Positions 1-7,554 of a stretch of 43,567 nucleotides of DNA are shown here, piece after piece. A model generated the notes under the pieces. That model did no database searches, was not told where the DNA came from, and saw only the letters and a list, made by a program, of their open reading frames with translations. How positions within the stretch are numbered: the first letter of the stretch is position 1; every line of letters starts with the position of its first letter. This DNA comes from an uncultured Holophagaceae bacterium (lineage in GTDB: Bacteria; Acidobacteriota; Holophagae; Holophagales; Holophagaceae): NCBI GenBank assembly GCA_903890595.1, contig CAITBU010000053.1, positions 1 to 43,567 on the forward strand. The letters are read 5' to 3'. The position numbers and the translations under genes are program-made.

Positions 1-1334
1 AGGCTGCCGCGATAGTTCACCTGGGAGAGATCCCGGGTGGCGGGCTGATCTCCGGAGATCGTGGGATCCACGCCGGGATTGGACGTGGAGGTGGCGTTGT
101 CGTAGCGCTGCTGGATATAGGTGTTGCGGGAGTAGCCAAATTCCAACTGCTGGGTGGGGCCAATCTGCCAGAAGAGCTTGTACTGGTTGAAGTCGTCGGT
201 CGCAGGCCCATCAATCTGGGTTGAGATGGTGGGGGTCGCCGAGTTCACCCCCCAGCTATAGGCGGCCAGAGGGTTTCCGGTGAGGGCCGTGGTGCCAACC
301 GTCGCGGGGATGTAGGTCCGATAGTTCGTCGGATTGCTGCCCAACAAGTTGGTGGGCGGTCCGTAGTTGTTGATGAGGGTTCGGCTGGGCGTGATCCGCT
401 TGCCATAGCTGAAGGTCAGGCGGTCCTTGATGATGGGCCCCAGGATGGAGATCTCCCAGGTTTTGCTCATGTCGTCCGAGTTGACCGTCGACGGGGTCAG
501 GGCGTAGGGACTGCCATTGGTCGAACCACTCATCGGGGAGTTGAAGCGGTTGCCCGCCGTATTGGGATAGGCGCTCCAGTCGGCACGCGATAACCGGGCC
601 CGAATCGAACCAGAGAAGTTGTTGCTGCCCGTCTTGGTCACCACATTGACGATACCGGCGGAGGTATGGCCGTACTTGGCGTTCACGGGACTCTGGATGA
701 TTGCGATGTCCTCGATGAGATCGTCCAGGATCCAGGCGCTGCTGCTGCCCTGACCCGTGGCGGGATCTCGGACCACGATGCCATTGACGGTGTACTGGGC
801 CGAGCCCGCGATGCCCCCGCGGATAACGGCGTAGTCGGTGGTACCGGTAACGCCCGGCGCGATGGTCAGGGCGCCCAGTGCATTGATGCTGCCCCCCATG
901 GGGAGGGTCTGCAGCTCGTCAAACGTCAGGGTGGTAGCTGTCTTTGTGTCGGTCTTATCCAGCGCCGCAGACGTGCTGGTCACTTCTACCACTGCCCCCG
1001 TGGTTTCCACAGGGCGAAGCCGAAGGTCCTGACGAAGGGTCTGGCCTGCGGCCAGGCTGAACAGGGCCTTGGAGCCAATGAAATTAGCCTTGGTGACATT
1101 CAGCTGATAGCTGCCGGGTAGTAGCAGCGGCAACCGGTATTCCCCCTTGTCGTCGGTCGTGACGATACGGCCGCCCAGAAGGGCCTCCCCGGCGAGCGAG
1201 ACGAGGGCCCCCGTTATGGGTTTACCACTGGGATCGGTCACCGATCCACGGACTGTGCCCACGCTCTCCTGGCCGGAGAGCACGGTTCCCACGATCATCG
1301 CGCCCAGTAGTGTGAGTCGATTCAAGTGCTTCAT
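1..1334 (-). CDS. TonB-dependent receptor, Oar-like, N-terminal part (C-terminus beyond window)
   Basis: The frame is open from an ATG at 1334 to base 1 (about 444 residues, no stop), so the gene is truncated by the window edge. It reads as an outer-membrane transporter. A signal peptide (about residues 1-21) precedes a carboxypeptidase-regulatory-like beta-sandwich (about 24-107, with PSGKPITGALVSL and GEYRLPLLLPGSYQL). A TonB plug follows (about 115-240, with IRGG, YTVNGIVV and NAKYGHTSAGIVNVVTKTG), then the start of the barrel. The start has AGGAG eight bases upstream. It lies 40 bases downstream of the outer-membrane protein gene at 1375-2145 on the same strand, so the two are probably co-transcribed. 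Such receptors import bulky ligands, and the neighbourhood suggests oligopeptides or polymer fragments, but the substrate cannot be read from the sequence. Confidence 0.9.
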   Translation of the reverse strand, partial: MKHLNRLTLLGAMIVGTVLSGQESVGTVRGSVTDPSGKPITGALVSLAGEALLGGRIVTTDDKGEYRLPLLLPGSYQLNVTKANFIGSKALFSLAAGQTLRQDLRLRPVETTGAVVEVTSTSAALDKTDTKTATTLTFDELQTLPMGGSINALGALTIAPGVTGTTDYAVIRGGIAGSAQYTVNGIVVRDPATGQGSSSAWILDDLIEDIAIIQSPVNAKYGHTSAGIVNVVTKTGSNNFSGSIRARLSRADWSAYPNTAGNRFNSPMSGSTNGSPYALTPSTVNSDDMSKTWEISILGPIIKDRLTFSYGKRITPSRTLINNYGPPTNLLGSNPTNYRTYIPATVGTTALTGNPLAAYSWGVNSATPTISTQIDGPATDDFNQYKLFWQIGPTQQLEFGYSRNTYIQQRYDNATSTSNPGVDPTISGDQPATRDLSQVNYRGS

Positions 1335-1374
1335 CTGAAAATCTCCTCGTGCATTCCTGCTGTCATCAAGAGGG

Positions 1375-2145
1375 CTAGAAGTTGAAGCCGGCGCTGAATT
1401 CGAGAACCACCTTGGTGCGGTTTCTCAGCTCAGTGGTTGCCGCCTGCCCGGTGTAGCTGAAGGGCAGGTAGTTGACCTCCTTGAACCCAAGGAGGCTGAG
1501 GTTGGCTTCGAGGAAGAAGACCCTCGTGGCGTCGTAGCGAAGCCCAGCGAAGGCACCAGGAGTGATGCTGTTCTTAACGGGCTGGATGAAGAAATTCTCG
1601 GAGCCCAAAACCGTTGGCGTGGTGACATTCCGGTTGACCACGACATTGATGCCCCCCGACACATCCTGTTGGGAGCGCAACAGGCTCAGGTGGATGCCGG
1701 CGTGAGCAGAGAGGCCTTCCTGCCAGAAGGGAGCACGGTAGCCCAGGTTGAGCGTGAGGCTCTCGAGGTTGTTCCGCCGGATGTCCACCGAATCGTACCT
1801 GCCATCGGCCTTGGGGAGCCCATCGGGGCCGAGTACGTAGCGTGTTATCTGGCCCGTGACCACTTGCCCCAGGCTATCCAAGGCATAGCCTTGCCCAAAC
1901 CGGGTGCCGTCATAACTCGTGTTGCGGAACACGCGATAGTCGGCGCCCAGGAAGACCTTGCCCCGACGGAAGGGCATGGCCAGCTCGGCGCCCATGAGAA
2001 GGTCGTAGCGGGAGCGGCTCTCCCCGGGATCCCCAATGAATCGCCCTGGTCCAAGTTTAAAGCTCAAATCCAGGTCTTGCGCCGTGCTTGGGACGGCCAA
2101 TGCGAGCAGGAATAACGCAGAAACAAGTCTGTTCCGGGTGTGCAT
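1375..2145 (-). CDS. secreted outer-membrane beta-barrel-like protein
   Basis: This encodes 256 residues with a clean signal peptide (cleavage near residue 23, after STA-Q). The body has alternating polar/hydrophobic strands rich in Tyr, Phe and Gly, and it ends in Phe (SAGFNF), the usual C-terminal signature of a BamA-inserted outer-membrane barrel. The family was not recognised beyond that. GGAGG lies six bases upstream of the ATG. It is the first gene of a probable two-gene operon with the TonB receptor downstream, so it may assist that receptor or form a companion pore. It is transcribed divergently from the response regulator at 2290, with the repeated GTTAA motif about 75 bases upstream of its start. 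Confidence 0.75.
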   Translation of the reverse strand: MHTRNRLVSALFLLALAVPSTAQDLDLSFKLGPGRFIGDPGESRSRYDLLMGAELAMPFRRGKVFLGADYRVFRNTSYDGTRFGQGYALDSLGQVVTGQITRYVLGPDGLPKADGRYDSVDIRRNNLESLTLNLGYRAPFWQEGLSAHAGIHLSLLRSQQDVSGGINVVVNRNVTTPTVLGSENFFIQPVKNSITPGAFAGLRYDATRVFFLEANLSLLGFKEVNYLPFSYTGQAATTELRNRTKVVLEFSAGFNF

Positions 2146-2220
2146 TGTGTCCCTCCGAAATGTGGATGTAAGTGGTTACTCGGCCGTGCATTCGTAGGTA
2201 TCAGAGTGTGTGTCTGGGTT

Positions 2221-2243
2221 CGGTTAAAGCCTGTTAAATTTTC
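2221..2243 (+). promoter_or_regulatory. repeated operator-like motif, copy 1
   Basis: CGGTTAA-AG-CCTGTTAA followed by ATTTTC. Two GTTAA half-sites are spaced exactly 10 bases, the geometry expected of an OmpR/PhoB-class tandem binding site. It matches copy 2 (9312-9334) at 21 of 23 positions and shares the full core with copy 3 (11122-11144, minus). It lies between the divergent outer-membrane protein and response-regulator genes, about 47 bases before the regulator's ATG. A role as operator is inferred from position and repetition. Confidence 0.65.
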
Positions 2244-2247
2244 CTGA

Positions 2248-2265
2248 GCCCACACTTTCGTGGGC
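2248..2265 (+). other. small hairpin in response-regulator leader
   Basis: A perfect 6-bp inverted repeat, GCCCAC / GTGGGC, with a 6-base loop lies between the operator-like motif and the start codon at 2290. It could fold in the 5' leader or be part of a binding site. No T-run follows, so a terminator is unlikely. Confidence 0.35.
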
Positions 2266-2289
2266 CGGCAGAGCAGAGGAGCGCCCACC

Positions 2290-2979
2290 ATGTACCGGAT
2301 CCTGATCGTGGATGACGATCAGAACCTGCGAGCCGTCCTGGAAAAGGCCCTTAAGAAGGCGGGCCTGATACCGGTCGTCGCGGAAAACGGTGCCATCGCC
2401 CTGGAACTGCACCGAGCCGAGCCTGCCGATCTTCTGCTCCTGGACCTCATGATGCCCACCATGGACGGGTTCCAGGTGCTGAAGGCCCTGCGTCCCCGGG
2501 ACGAAGTCCCCGTGCTCATGCTCACCGCCGAGGGACAAGAACAGAAGCGCGTGGAAGGCTTCCGACTGGGCGCCGACGACTACCTGGTGAAACCCTTCAG
2601 CATTGAGGAACTGCTGGGGAGGATCCGAGCCATCCTGAAGCGCTCTGCCCGCTACAAGGAGGTCAAGTCACTCTGCTCCGGCCCCTTCGAGTTGGATCGC
2701 ATGCACAAGTGCCTCCTGAGGGAGGGGGAGTCGGTGGGGCTGTCTCCGGTGGAATACCACATCCTAGAAGCACTTATGGCGCATGCCGGGCAGTCCCTCA
2801 CCCGCCTGGATGTGCTCAGGCTCGCCTGGACAACTGATTCCCGGCCGTCCCCGCGCACCGTGGATGTGCACATGGTCAGCCTGCGTCGCAAGCTCATCCT
2901 GGAAGGCGATCCCAGATGGATCCTGACCTCCGGAATCCACGGCTACTGCTGGACCAGCCCCATCCAGGAGAAGGCCTGA
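2290..2979 (+). CDS. OmpR/PhoB-family response regulator
   Basis: This encodes 229 residues. The receiver domain (1-115) has the acidic pocket D8/D9, phospho-acceptor D52 in LLLLDLMMPTMDG, T79 and K101 in LVKPF. A C-terminal winged helix (about 135-225) has the family end pattern TVDVHMVSLRRKL and GIHGYCW. An in-frame ATG 30 bases earlier exists, but the ATG at 2290 begins the canonical beta-1 strand MYRILIVDDD and has GAGGA upstream. The stop lies 5 bases from the stop of the convergent beta-propeller histidine kinase, its likely partner. The GTTAA motif upstream suggests autoregulation and control of the divergent outer-membrane genes. The family assignment is secure and the regulon is inferred. 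Confidence 0.92.
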   Translation: MYRILIVDDDQNLRAVLEKALKKAGLIPVVAENGAIALELHRAEPADLLLLDLMMPTMDGFQVLKALRPRDEVPVLMLTAEGQEQKRVEGFRLGADDYLVKPFSIEELLGRIRAILKRSARYKEVKSLCSGPFELDRMHKCLLREGESVGLSPVEYHILEALMAHAGQSLTRLDVLRLAWTTDSRPSPRTVDVHMVSLRRKLILEGDPRWILTSGIHGYCWTSPIQEKA

Positions 2980-2984
2980 CCCAG

Positions 2985-5900
2985 TCAGGGGGCCTCGCGG
3001 AAGTGAATGCGGAAAGTGGACCCTTCTCCCACGGTGCTCTCCAGTTCGAGCCGGGCACCCATGGCATCGAGTATGGTCTTCACGATGCTCAGGCCCAGCC
3101 CTGTGCTGCTCTCGCCCGCAGTCGGCTGTGCCGATAACCGGTTGAAGCGGCCGAAGACCTGAGCCTGGTCGTGGGCGGTGAAACCAGGCCCCTGGTCGCT
3201 CACCTCGATGATCCCTGGCTTGAGGACCACGCGGATGACCCGGGTGGGCGGCCCCGGCGCGGTGAACTTCACGGCGTTGGAGATGAGGTTATCCAGCACC
3301 TCCCTGAGGAAGAAGGGATCCACCCAGAGTGGCGGCAGGGTCTCTTCAGCAAGCACTTCCAGCAGGATGTCCTTGGTTGCGGCCCGGTGGAAGTAGGGCT
3401 CCACCAGCGAAGCCACCAGGGCTCGAGGGTCTACGGAGCCCATTTGAAGATCGAGCTCACCGGCCTCGACATGAGAGCTGTCCAGCAGGCGCCGGATCAT
3501 CTCCTCCATCTCGCGCGAGATCCGGAGGATTTCCCGGGAACCTTCGTCCAGCTCTCGAAGGTCGACCTCGCCCCCGAGGAGTTCCGCATGGAGCTGAATG
3601 GTGTGCAGCGGATTCCGGAGATCGTGGGCGACGATGCCCAGCAAGTGGCTCTTATCTTCGTTCATCTGCGTCAAGCGCAGGTTCACCCGCTCGAGGATCT
3701 CGGCCTTTCTGCGGATTTCCCCGGTGGCTTCATCCACCTTGATCTGCAGCTCGGCGTTCCGACGTTTAAGCCCCTGGAAGCGCAACCGCATCGCCCCCGC
3801 CAACAACCCCAGGGGCAGCATCCAGGCCAGGGCCCGCACCCAGAGACGCTCCCACCAGGCCGGCAGGACCTGAAGGGGCAGGACCGACTCAGGACCCCAG
3901 GGTCCACCCTTCCTGCGGCTTCGCACCTGGAACGTGTAGAACCCCGGAGCCAAGGCCGGATAGCGCGCACTGCGCCCCTGGGCGGTCTGCCAGTCCTGCT
4001 CGAGCCCGAGGAGTCGCACCTGATGCTCGACCTGGCTCTCGTTCAGGAAGGTCAGCGCAGAGATCTGAAACTCGAGCGTGTTCTGGTCCCTCGGAATATC
4101 CAGGCAAACAGTCAGATCGACAGGCCGAGGGTTTCCCGAGGCAAACAGTTCGCGGACAGTGCTCCTGAGGGGGGGGAGCCGGAGGGATCCTGTCTGGGGA
4201 TGAAAATGACTCAGACCCATGTTGCTGCCGATCCAGATGCCCCCATCGGCGTCGGCCAGAAAGGAACTGGCATCGCAGTCATCGCCCGCCAATCCGTCCT
4301 CAGTCGTGAGTGATTCCAGGCGACCCCCGTCCAACACCGAGACCCCCGTCCCGGTACCCAGCCAGAGTCGACCCGCAACATCCACACCCAGCATGTAGAC
4401 GTGATTTCCCACCAGCCCAGCGCTCTTGTCGAGGTGCTTGGTGATCTCGAAGCGTCCGTCTTTGATGTGGAGAATGGAAACGCCCAGTCCCTCGCGGTAG
4501 GCCACCACGATGCGATCATCCGGGAGCACGACGAGCTGGTAAAGGGCGTCATCCAAGAGCCCATCCTGGCGTGTGTAGCGGTGCCACTTCCCATGGTCCA
4601 GTACCGTCAGCCCATGCGTTCCCGCAACCAGGATCCGCCCTTGAGAGTCCTGGGCGATGCTGAACATGTCCTCGTCAGGAAGGCCCACAGGCAGCGCCAC
4701 GGACTCGAATCGCCACTTGGAGCCCGTCTTCCGCCCCCGGGAAAGACCACCGCCCTGCTGAGCGAGCCAGAGGTCCCCCTGTCTATCCAGGACCATTCCG
4801 AAGACCCCTTTGGCGTGGAAACCCGAGGCTGGTCCATGCGCTTCCAAGCGTCCGGTCCGTGGGGTGTAGCGAAGGGGATAGCCATTCCTCTGGCCGATCC
4901 AAACATCTCCATCAGGGGTGGAGGCGATGCACCGCGTGCTCCTCCCTTCCGTTCCGGGAAGCACTTCCCATCCCTGTGGCGTGGCCCGGCAGGCCCCACT
5001 CTGGGTGCCCACCCAAAGTGTCCCCTCTGGCGTGCGGTGGATGCCCAACATGAGGTTGCTGGGAAAGCCGTCTGCGGTGGAATAGATCTGGAACGCGCCG
5101 CCACCCAGCACCCGGGAGAGAGGTCGCGTCCCAATCCAAAGCGAACCCTCCTGGTCCACAAAGGCGCAGTAGGGTGAGTCAGCCTTGATGAACCTGGTGA
5201 TCCTGGGTGTCCCGTCTCCTCGCAACACGTGGAGGCCTTGGTTGGAATTCACGATCAGGGCGCCAGAAGGGTCCCGACAGAAGGCCGGTGTGCGCGCCGG
5301 AGGCAGGAGTCCAGCGTGGTCGGTAAAGCGGGAGGCACCGGCCACCAGGGAAAAGAGGGTCTGAGGCGTTCGCACCCAGAGCGCGGCCGTGCTATCCACC
5401 TCCATGACGGTGGTCTCGGAGAGCGTGAGGCCCTGCTCCTTCCCGAAGGATTGGTGGAGGCCTTCGGTGGACATGGCGTGGATGGCTTTTTGCCCGGTGA
5501 CCCAAATCCGCTGCCCGCCTTTGGCCGCCGCCAGGCCGGTCGCGGGCCCGCCGGGCCAACCGGGTGCAGGCAAAAAGTGGTGCCCATCAGTGCTCAGGAA
5601 AAGACCTTCCAGGGTGGCTACCCAGATGTGGCCACCCGCGCCTTGCGCGATGCCCCGGAAACCCGACTGTGGGAGGCCCTGGCCGGGACCGTAGGGCTCA
5701 AAGCGCCCCTGGCGGTAGCGCACCAGGCCCCGCAGGGTCGTTCCCACCCACAGACTGCCGTCTGCAGTCACCAGCAGTGCGGAGATGTTCGTGGCGGGCA
5801 GACCTTCCTCGAGTCCGAACTTGCGGAAGCGCACGCCATCGTAGCGGTAGAGGCCGCTCTGGGTACCCACCCAAAGGTAGCCGTCCCTGTCCTGGGCAAG

Positions 5901-6047
5901 GGCGCCGGTATTCAGGCTGGTTAGCCCATCCTTGGTCCCATAGACCCGGAGGGGAACCCGGCCTGAAGGAGCTGCGGGAACGCTGGGCTCTGCCTGGGCT
6001 GGGCCAAGCGCCAAGGCCACCGCCAGAAGCATTGTCCGTAGGTTCAT
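2985..6047 (-). CDS. beta-propeller (Reg_prop/Y_Y_Y) sensor histidine kinase
   Basis: This encodes 1020 residues. A signal peptide (about 1-19) is followed by roughly fourteen Reg_prop-type propeller blades (about 35-620; recurring GxLWVGT and GxIWIGS), a Y_Y_Y domain (about 640-730, LAPGFYTFQVRSR), one membrane helix (about 734-755) and a coiled linker. HisKA has H808 in GIVAHDLRNPL, and HATPase_c has N920/N924, DQGPGF at 951 and GLGLSIVK at 983-990. All catalytic boxes are intact. It resembles Bacteroidetes/Acidobacteria periplasmic sensors of polymer fragments, but it lacks the receiver and AraC domains of classical hybrids and would need a separate regulator. That is probably the one encoded tail-to-tail at 2290-2979. 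It lies 44 bases downstream of the glutamate-type symporter on the same strand, and no good ribosome site is visible. Confidence 0.93.
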   Translation of the reverse strand: MNLRTMLLAVALALGPAQAEPSVPAAPSGRVPLRVYGTKDGLTSLNTGALAQDRDGYLWVGTQSGLYRYDGVRFRKFGLEEGLPATNISALLVTADGSLWVGTTLRGLVRYRQGRFEPYGPGQGLPQSGFRGIAQGAGGHIWVATLEGLFLSTDGHHFLPAPGWPGGPATGLAAAKGGQRIWVTGQKAIHAMSTEGLHQSFGKEQGLTLSETTVMEVDSTAALWVRTPQTLFSLVAGASRFTDHAGLLPPARTPAFCRDPSGALIVNSNQGLHVLRGDGTPRITRFIKADSPYCAFVDQEGSLWIGTRPLSRVLGGGAFQIYSTADGFPSNLMLGIHRTPEGTLWVGTQSGACRATPQGWEVLPGTEGRSTRCIASTPDGDVWIGQRNGYPLRYTPRTGRLEAHGPASGFHAKGVFGMVLDRQGDLWLAQQGGGLSRGRKTGSKWRFESVALPVGLPDEDMFSIAQDSQGRILVAGTHGLTVLDHGKWHRYTRQDGLLDDALYQLVVLPDDRIVVAYREGLGVSILHIKDGRFEITKHLDKSAGLVGNHVYMLGVDVAGRLWLGTGTGVSVLDGGRLESLTTEDGLAGDDCDASSFLADADGGIWIGSNMGLSHFHPQTGSLRLPPLRSTVRELFASGNPRPVDLTVCLDIPRDQNTLEFQISALTFLNESQVEHQVRLLGLEQDWQTAQGRSARYPALAPGFYTFQVRSRRKGGPWGPESVLPLQVLPAWWERLWVRALAWMLPLGLLAGAMRLRFQGLKRRNAELQIKVDEATGEIRRKAEILERVNLRLTQMNEDKSHLLGIVAHDLRNPLHTIQLHAELLGGEVDLRELDEGSREILRISREMEEMIRRLLDSSHVEAGELDLQMGSVDPRALVASLVEPYFHRAATKDILLEVLAEETLPPLWVDPFFLREVLDNLISNAVKFTAPGPPTRVIRVVLKPGIIEVSDQGPGFTAHDQAQVFGRFNRLSAQPTAGESSTGLGLSIVKTILDAMGARLELESTVGEGSTFRIHFREAP

Positions 6048-6060
6048 ATACCGCTAGTTT

Positions 6061-6089
6061 GCACGCAATTGGCCGAAGAAGTTGCGTGC
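6061..6089. repeat. inverted repeat between symporter and sensor kinase
   Basis: A perfect 8-bp inverted repeat, GCACGCAA and TTGCGTGC, with a 13-base spacer fills most of the 44-base gap between the symporter stop and the kinase start on the minus strand. No T-run follows. It could be an mRNA-stabilising or attenuating hairpin, or a protein-binding palindrome. Confidence 0.5.
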
Positions 6090-6091
6090 TA

Positions 6092-7402
6092 TTACAGGGC
6101 GGGCTCTTCCGAAGGCAAGGCTTCGGTTTCGGTGCCGAAGACACCCTCCCACTTGGCGATCACCACCGAGGCCAACCCATTGCCAATAACGTTGATCGTG
6201 GTCCGGGCCATGTCCATGATTTCGTCCACCGCGAGCAGCATGGCGATGCCAGCCTCGCCGGGCAGACCAAAGGATCCGCAGGTGCCTGCGATGATCACCA
6301 AGGTGGCCCGAGGCACGCCCGCCACACCCTTGGATGTGAGCATGAAGGTGAAGACCATGAGGAGCTGACTCCCCAGGCTCATGTGGATGCCCGCCGCCTG
6401 GGCGATGGTGAGGCTGGCGAGCACCAGATACAGGGTGCTGCCATCCAAGTTGAAGCTGTAGCCGGTGGGAATCACAAAGCTAGCTACGCGCCTGGGCACG
6501 CCAAAGCGCACGGTCTCCTCCAGGAGCTTGGGGAGGGCCGCCTCGCTGGAGGCTGTAGAGAAGGCCGTGATCGCCGGCTCCTTGATGGCCTTCAGGAAGG
6601 CGAAGACCTTCACGCGGCAGATCAGCATCACCGGCACAAAGACCAGGACGAAGAGACAGATCAGGGCGAAGTAGAGGCTGCCCACCAGCAGGGAGTACTG
6701 CTTGAGCAACTGGAACACCGCCGGCCAGCCTGCCATCGTCTGGCCGTTGACGGTGTGACCAGCGGCCATGGAGCTCACGTTGTAGGCCATGGCGCCAAAC
6801 ACGCCGAGAGGCGTAAGGGTCATCACCATGTCCGTGTACTTGAACATGGTCTGGGCCACGCCATCGAAGAAGGCAAGCACGGGCTTCCCGCGTTCGCCCA
6901 CATGGGTGAGGGCGATGCCGAAGAGGCTGGCGAAGATCACCACGGGCAGGATGTCGCCTTCCGCCGCGTGCTGGACCAGGTTCGAAGGAAAGAGATGCAG
7001 GGCGATCTCCCAGCCCGTCTTCGCCTTGACGGCCGCCACGGCGGTGTGGGCCGAGAGATCCAGCGGGAGGTGGGCGCCGGGCTTCAGCCAGTTCGCGATG
7101 GCGAGCCCAAGGAAAAGGGCAAAGGTTGTGACGACCTCGAAATAGAGCAGCGCCTTGCCGCCCATCCGTCCTACGGCCTTGATATCCCCCGTCTGGGCAA
7201 TGCCCACAACGATCGTGCTGAAGAGCAGGGGTACGATGAGGCCCTTGATGAGGGAGATGAAGGCCTTGGAGAGGAAGCGAAAGAGGTTGTAGGCCTGCGG
7301 GAACTCGTTTCGGGGCAGAGAGCCGCCGAGGACCACCCCCATGGCGAGACCAAAAAAAATCCAGAAGGTGCTCGAGCGATAGAAGGGTCTCTTGGGGGCC
7401 AT
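6092..7402 (-). CDS. SDF-family sodium/proton symporter, probably glutamate/aspartate
   Basis: This encodes 436 residues with the dicarboxylate/amino acid:cation symporter fold. It has the serine-rich hairpin loop FSTASSEAALP (281-291), the helix-7 motif SFNLDGSTLY (316-325), the second hairpin SKGVAGVP (357-364), and the helix-8 series D393, D397, R400, T401, N404. That spacing matches the GltPh residues D390, D394, R397, T398, N401. There R397 reads the acidic side chain and D394 the amino group, whereas C4-dicarboxylate DctA proteins carry another residue at the latter position. I infer acidic amino acids as substrate. The ATG at 7402 has GGAG nine bases upstream and is preferred over a TTG five codons earlier. 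The gene probably continues into the sensor kinase. Confidence 0.88.
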   Translation of the reverse strand: MAPKRPFYRSSTFWIFFGLAMGVVLGGSLPRNEFPQAYNLFRFLSKAFISLIKGLIVPLLFSTIVVGIAQTGDIKAVGRMGGKALLYFEVVTTFALFLGLAIANWLKPGAHLPLDLSAHTAVAAVKAKTGWEIALHLFPSNLVQHAAEGDILPVVIFASLFGIALTHVGERGKPVLAFFDGVAQTMFKYTDMVMTLTPLGVFGAMAYNVSSMAAGHTVNGQTMAGWPAVFQLLKQYSLLVGSLYFALICLFVLVFVPVMLICRVKVFAFLKAIKEPAITAFSTASSEAALPKLLEETVRFGVPRRVASFVIPTGYSFNLDGSTLYLVLASLTIAQAAGIHMSLGSQLLMVFTFMLTSKGVAGVPRATLVIIAGTCGSFGLPGEAGIAMLLAVDEIMDMARTTINVIGNGLASVVIAKWEGVFGTETEALPSEEPAL

Positions 7403-7506
7403 GAGATACAACTCCAAAGCCCACGGTTGATCAACGCGCGAACCTGGGCGAACTCGCGCTCATCCTGCCTGGATCCAGCCGTGGCTCAGGTGCTGACTGA
7501 AATGGA

Positions 7507-7534
7507 GAACAGCCCCATTAGCCCGGGGCTGTTC
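7507..7534 (-). terminator. hairpin terminator of the Ig-repeat lipoprotein gene
   Basis: A perfect 10-bp inverted repeat GAACAGCCCC / GGGGCTGTTC with an 8-base loop begins 20 bases past the stop at 7555 on the minus strand. Only a short T-run (ATTT) follows, so termination may be partial. Confidence 0.6.
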
Positions 7535-7554
7535 CCCTGCGGTCTGCTTGAAAG

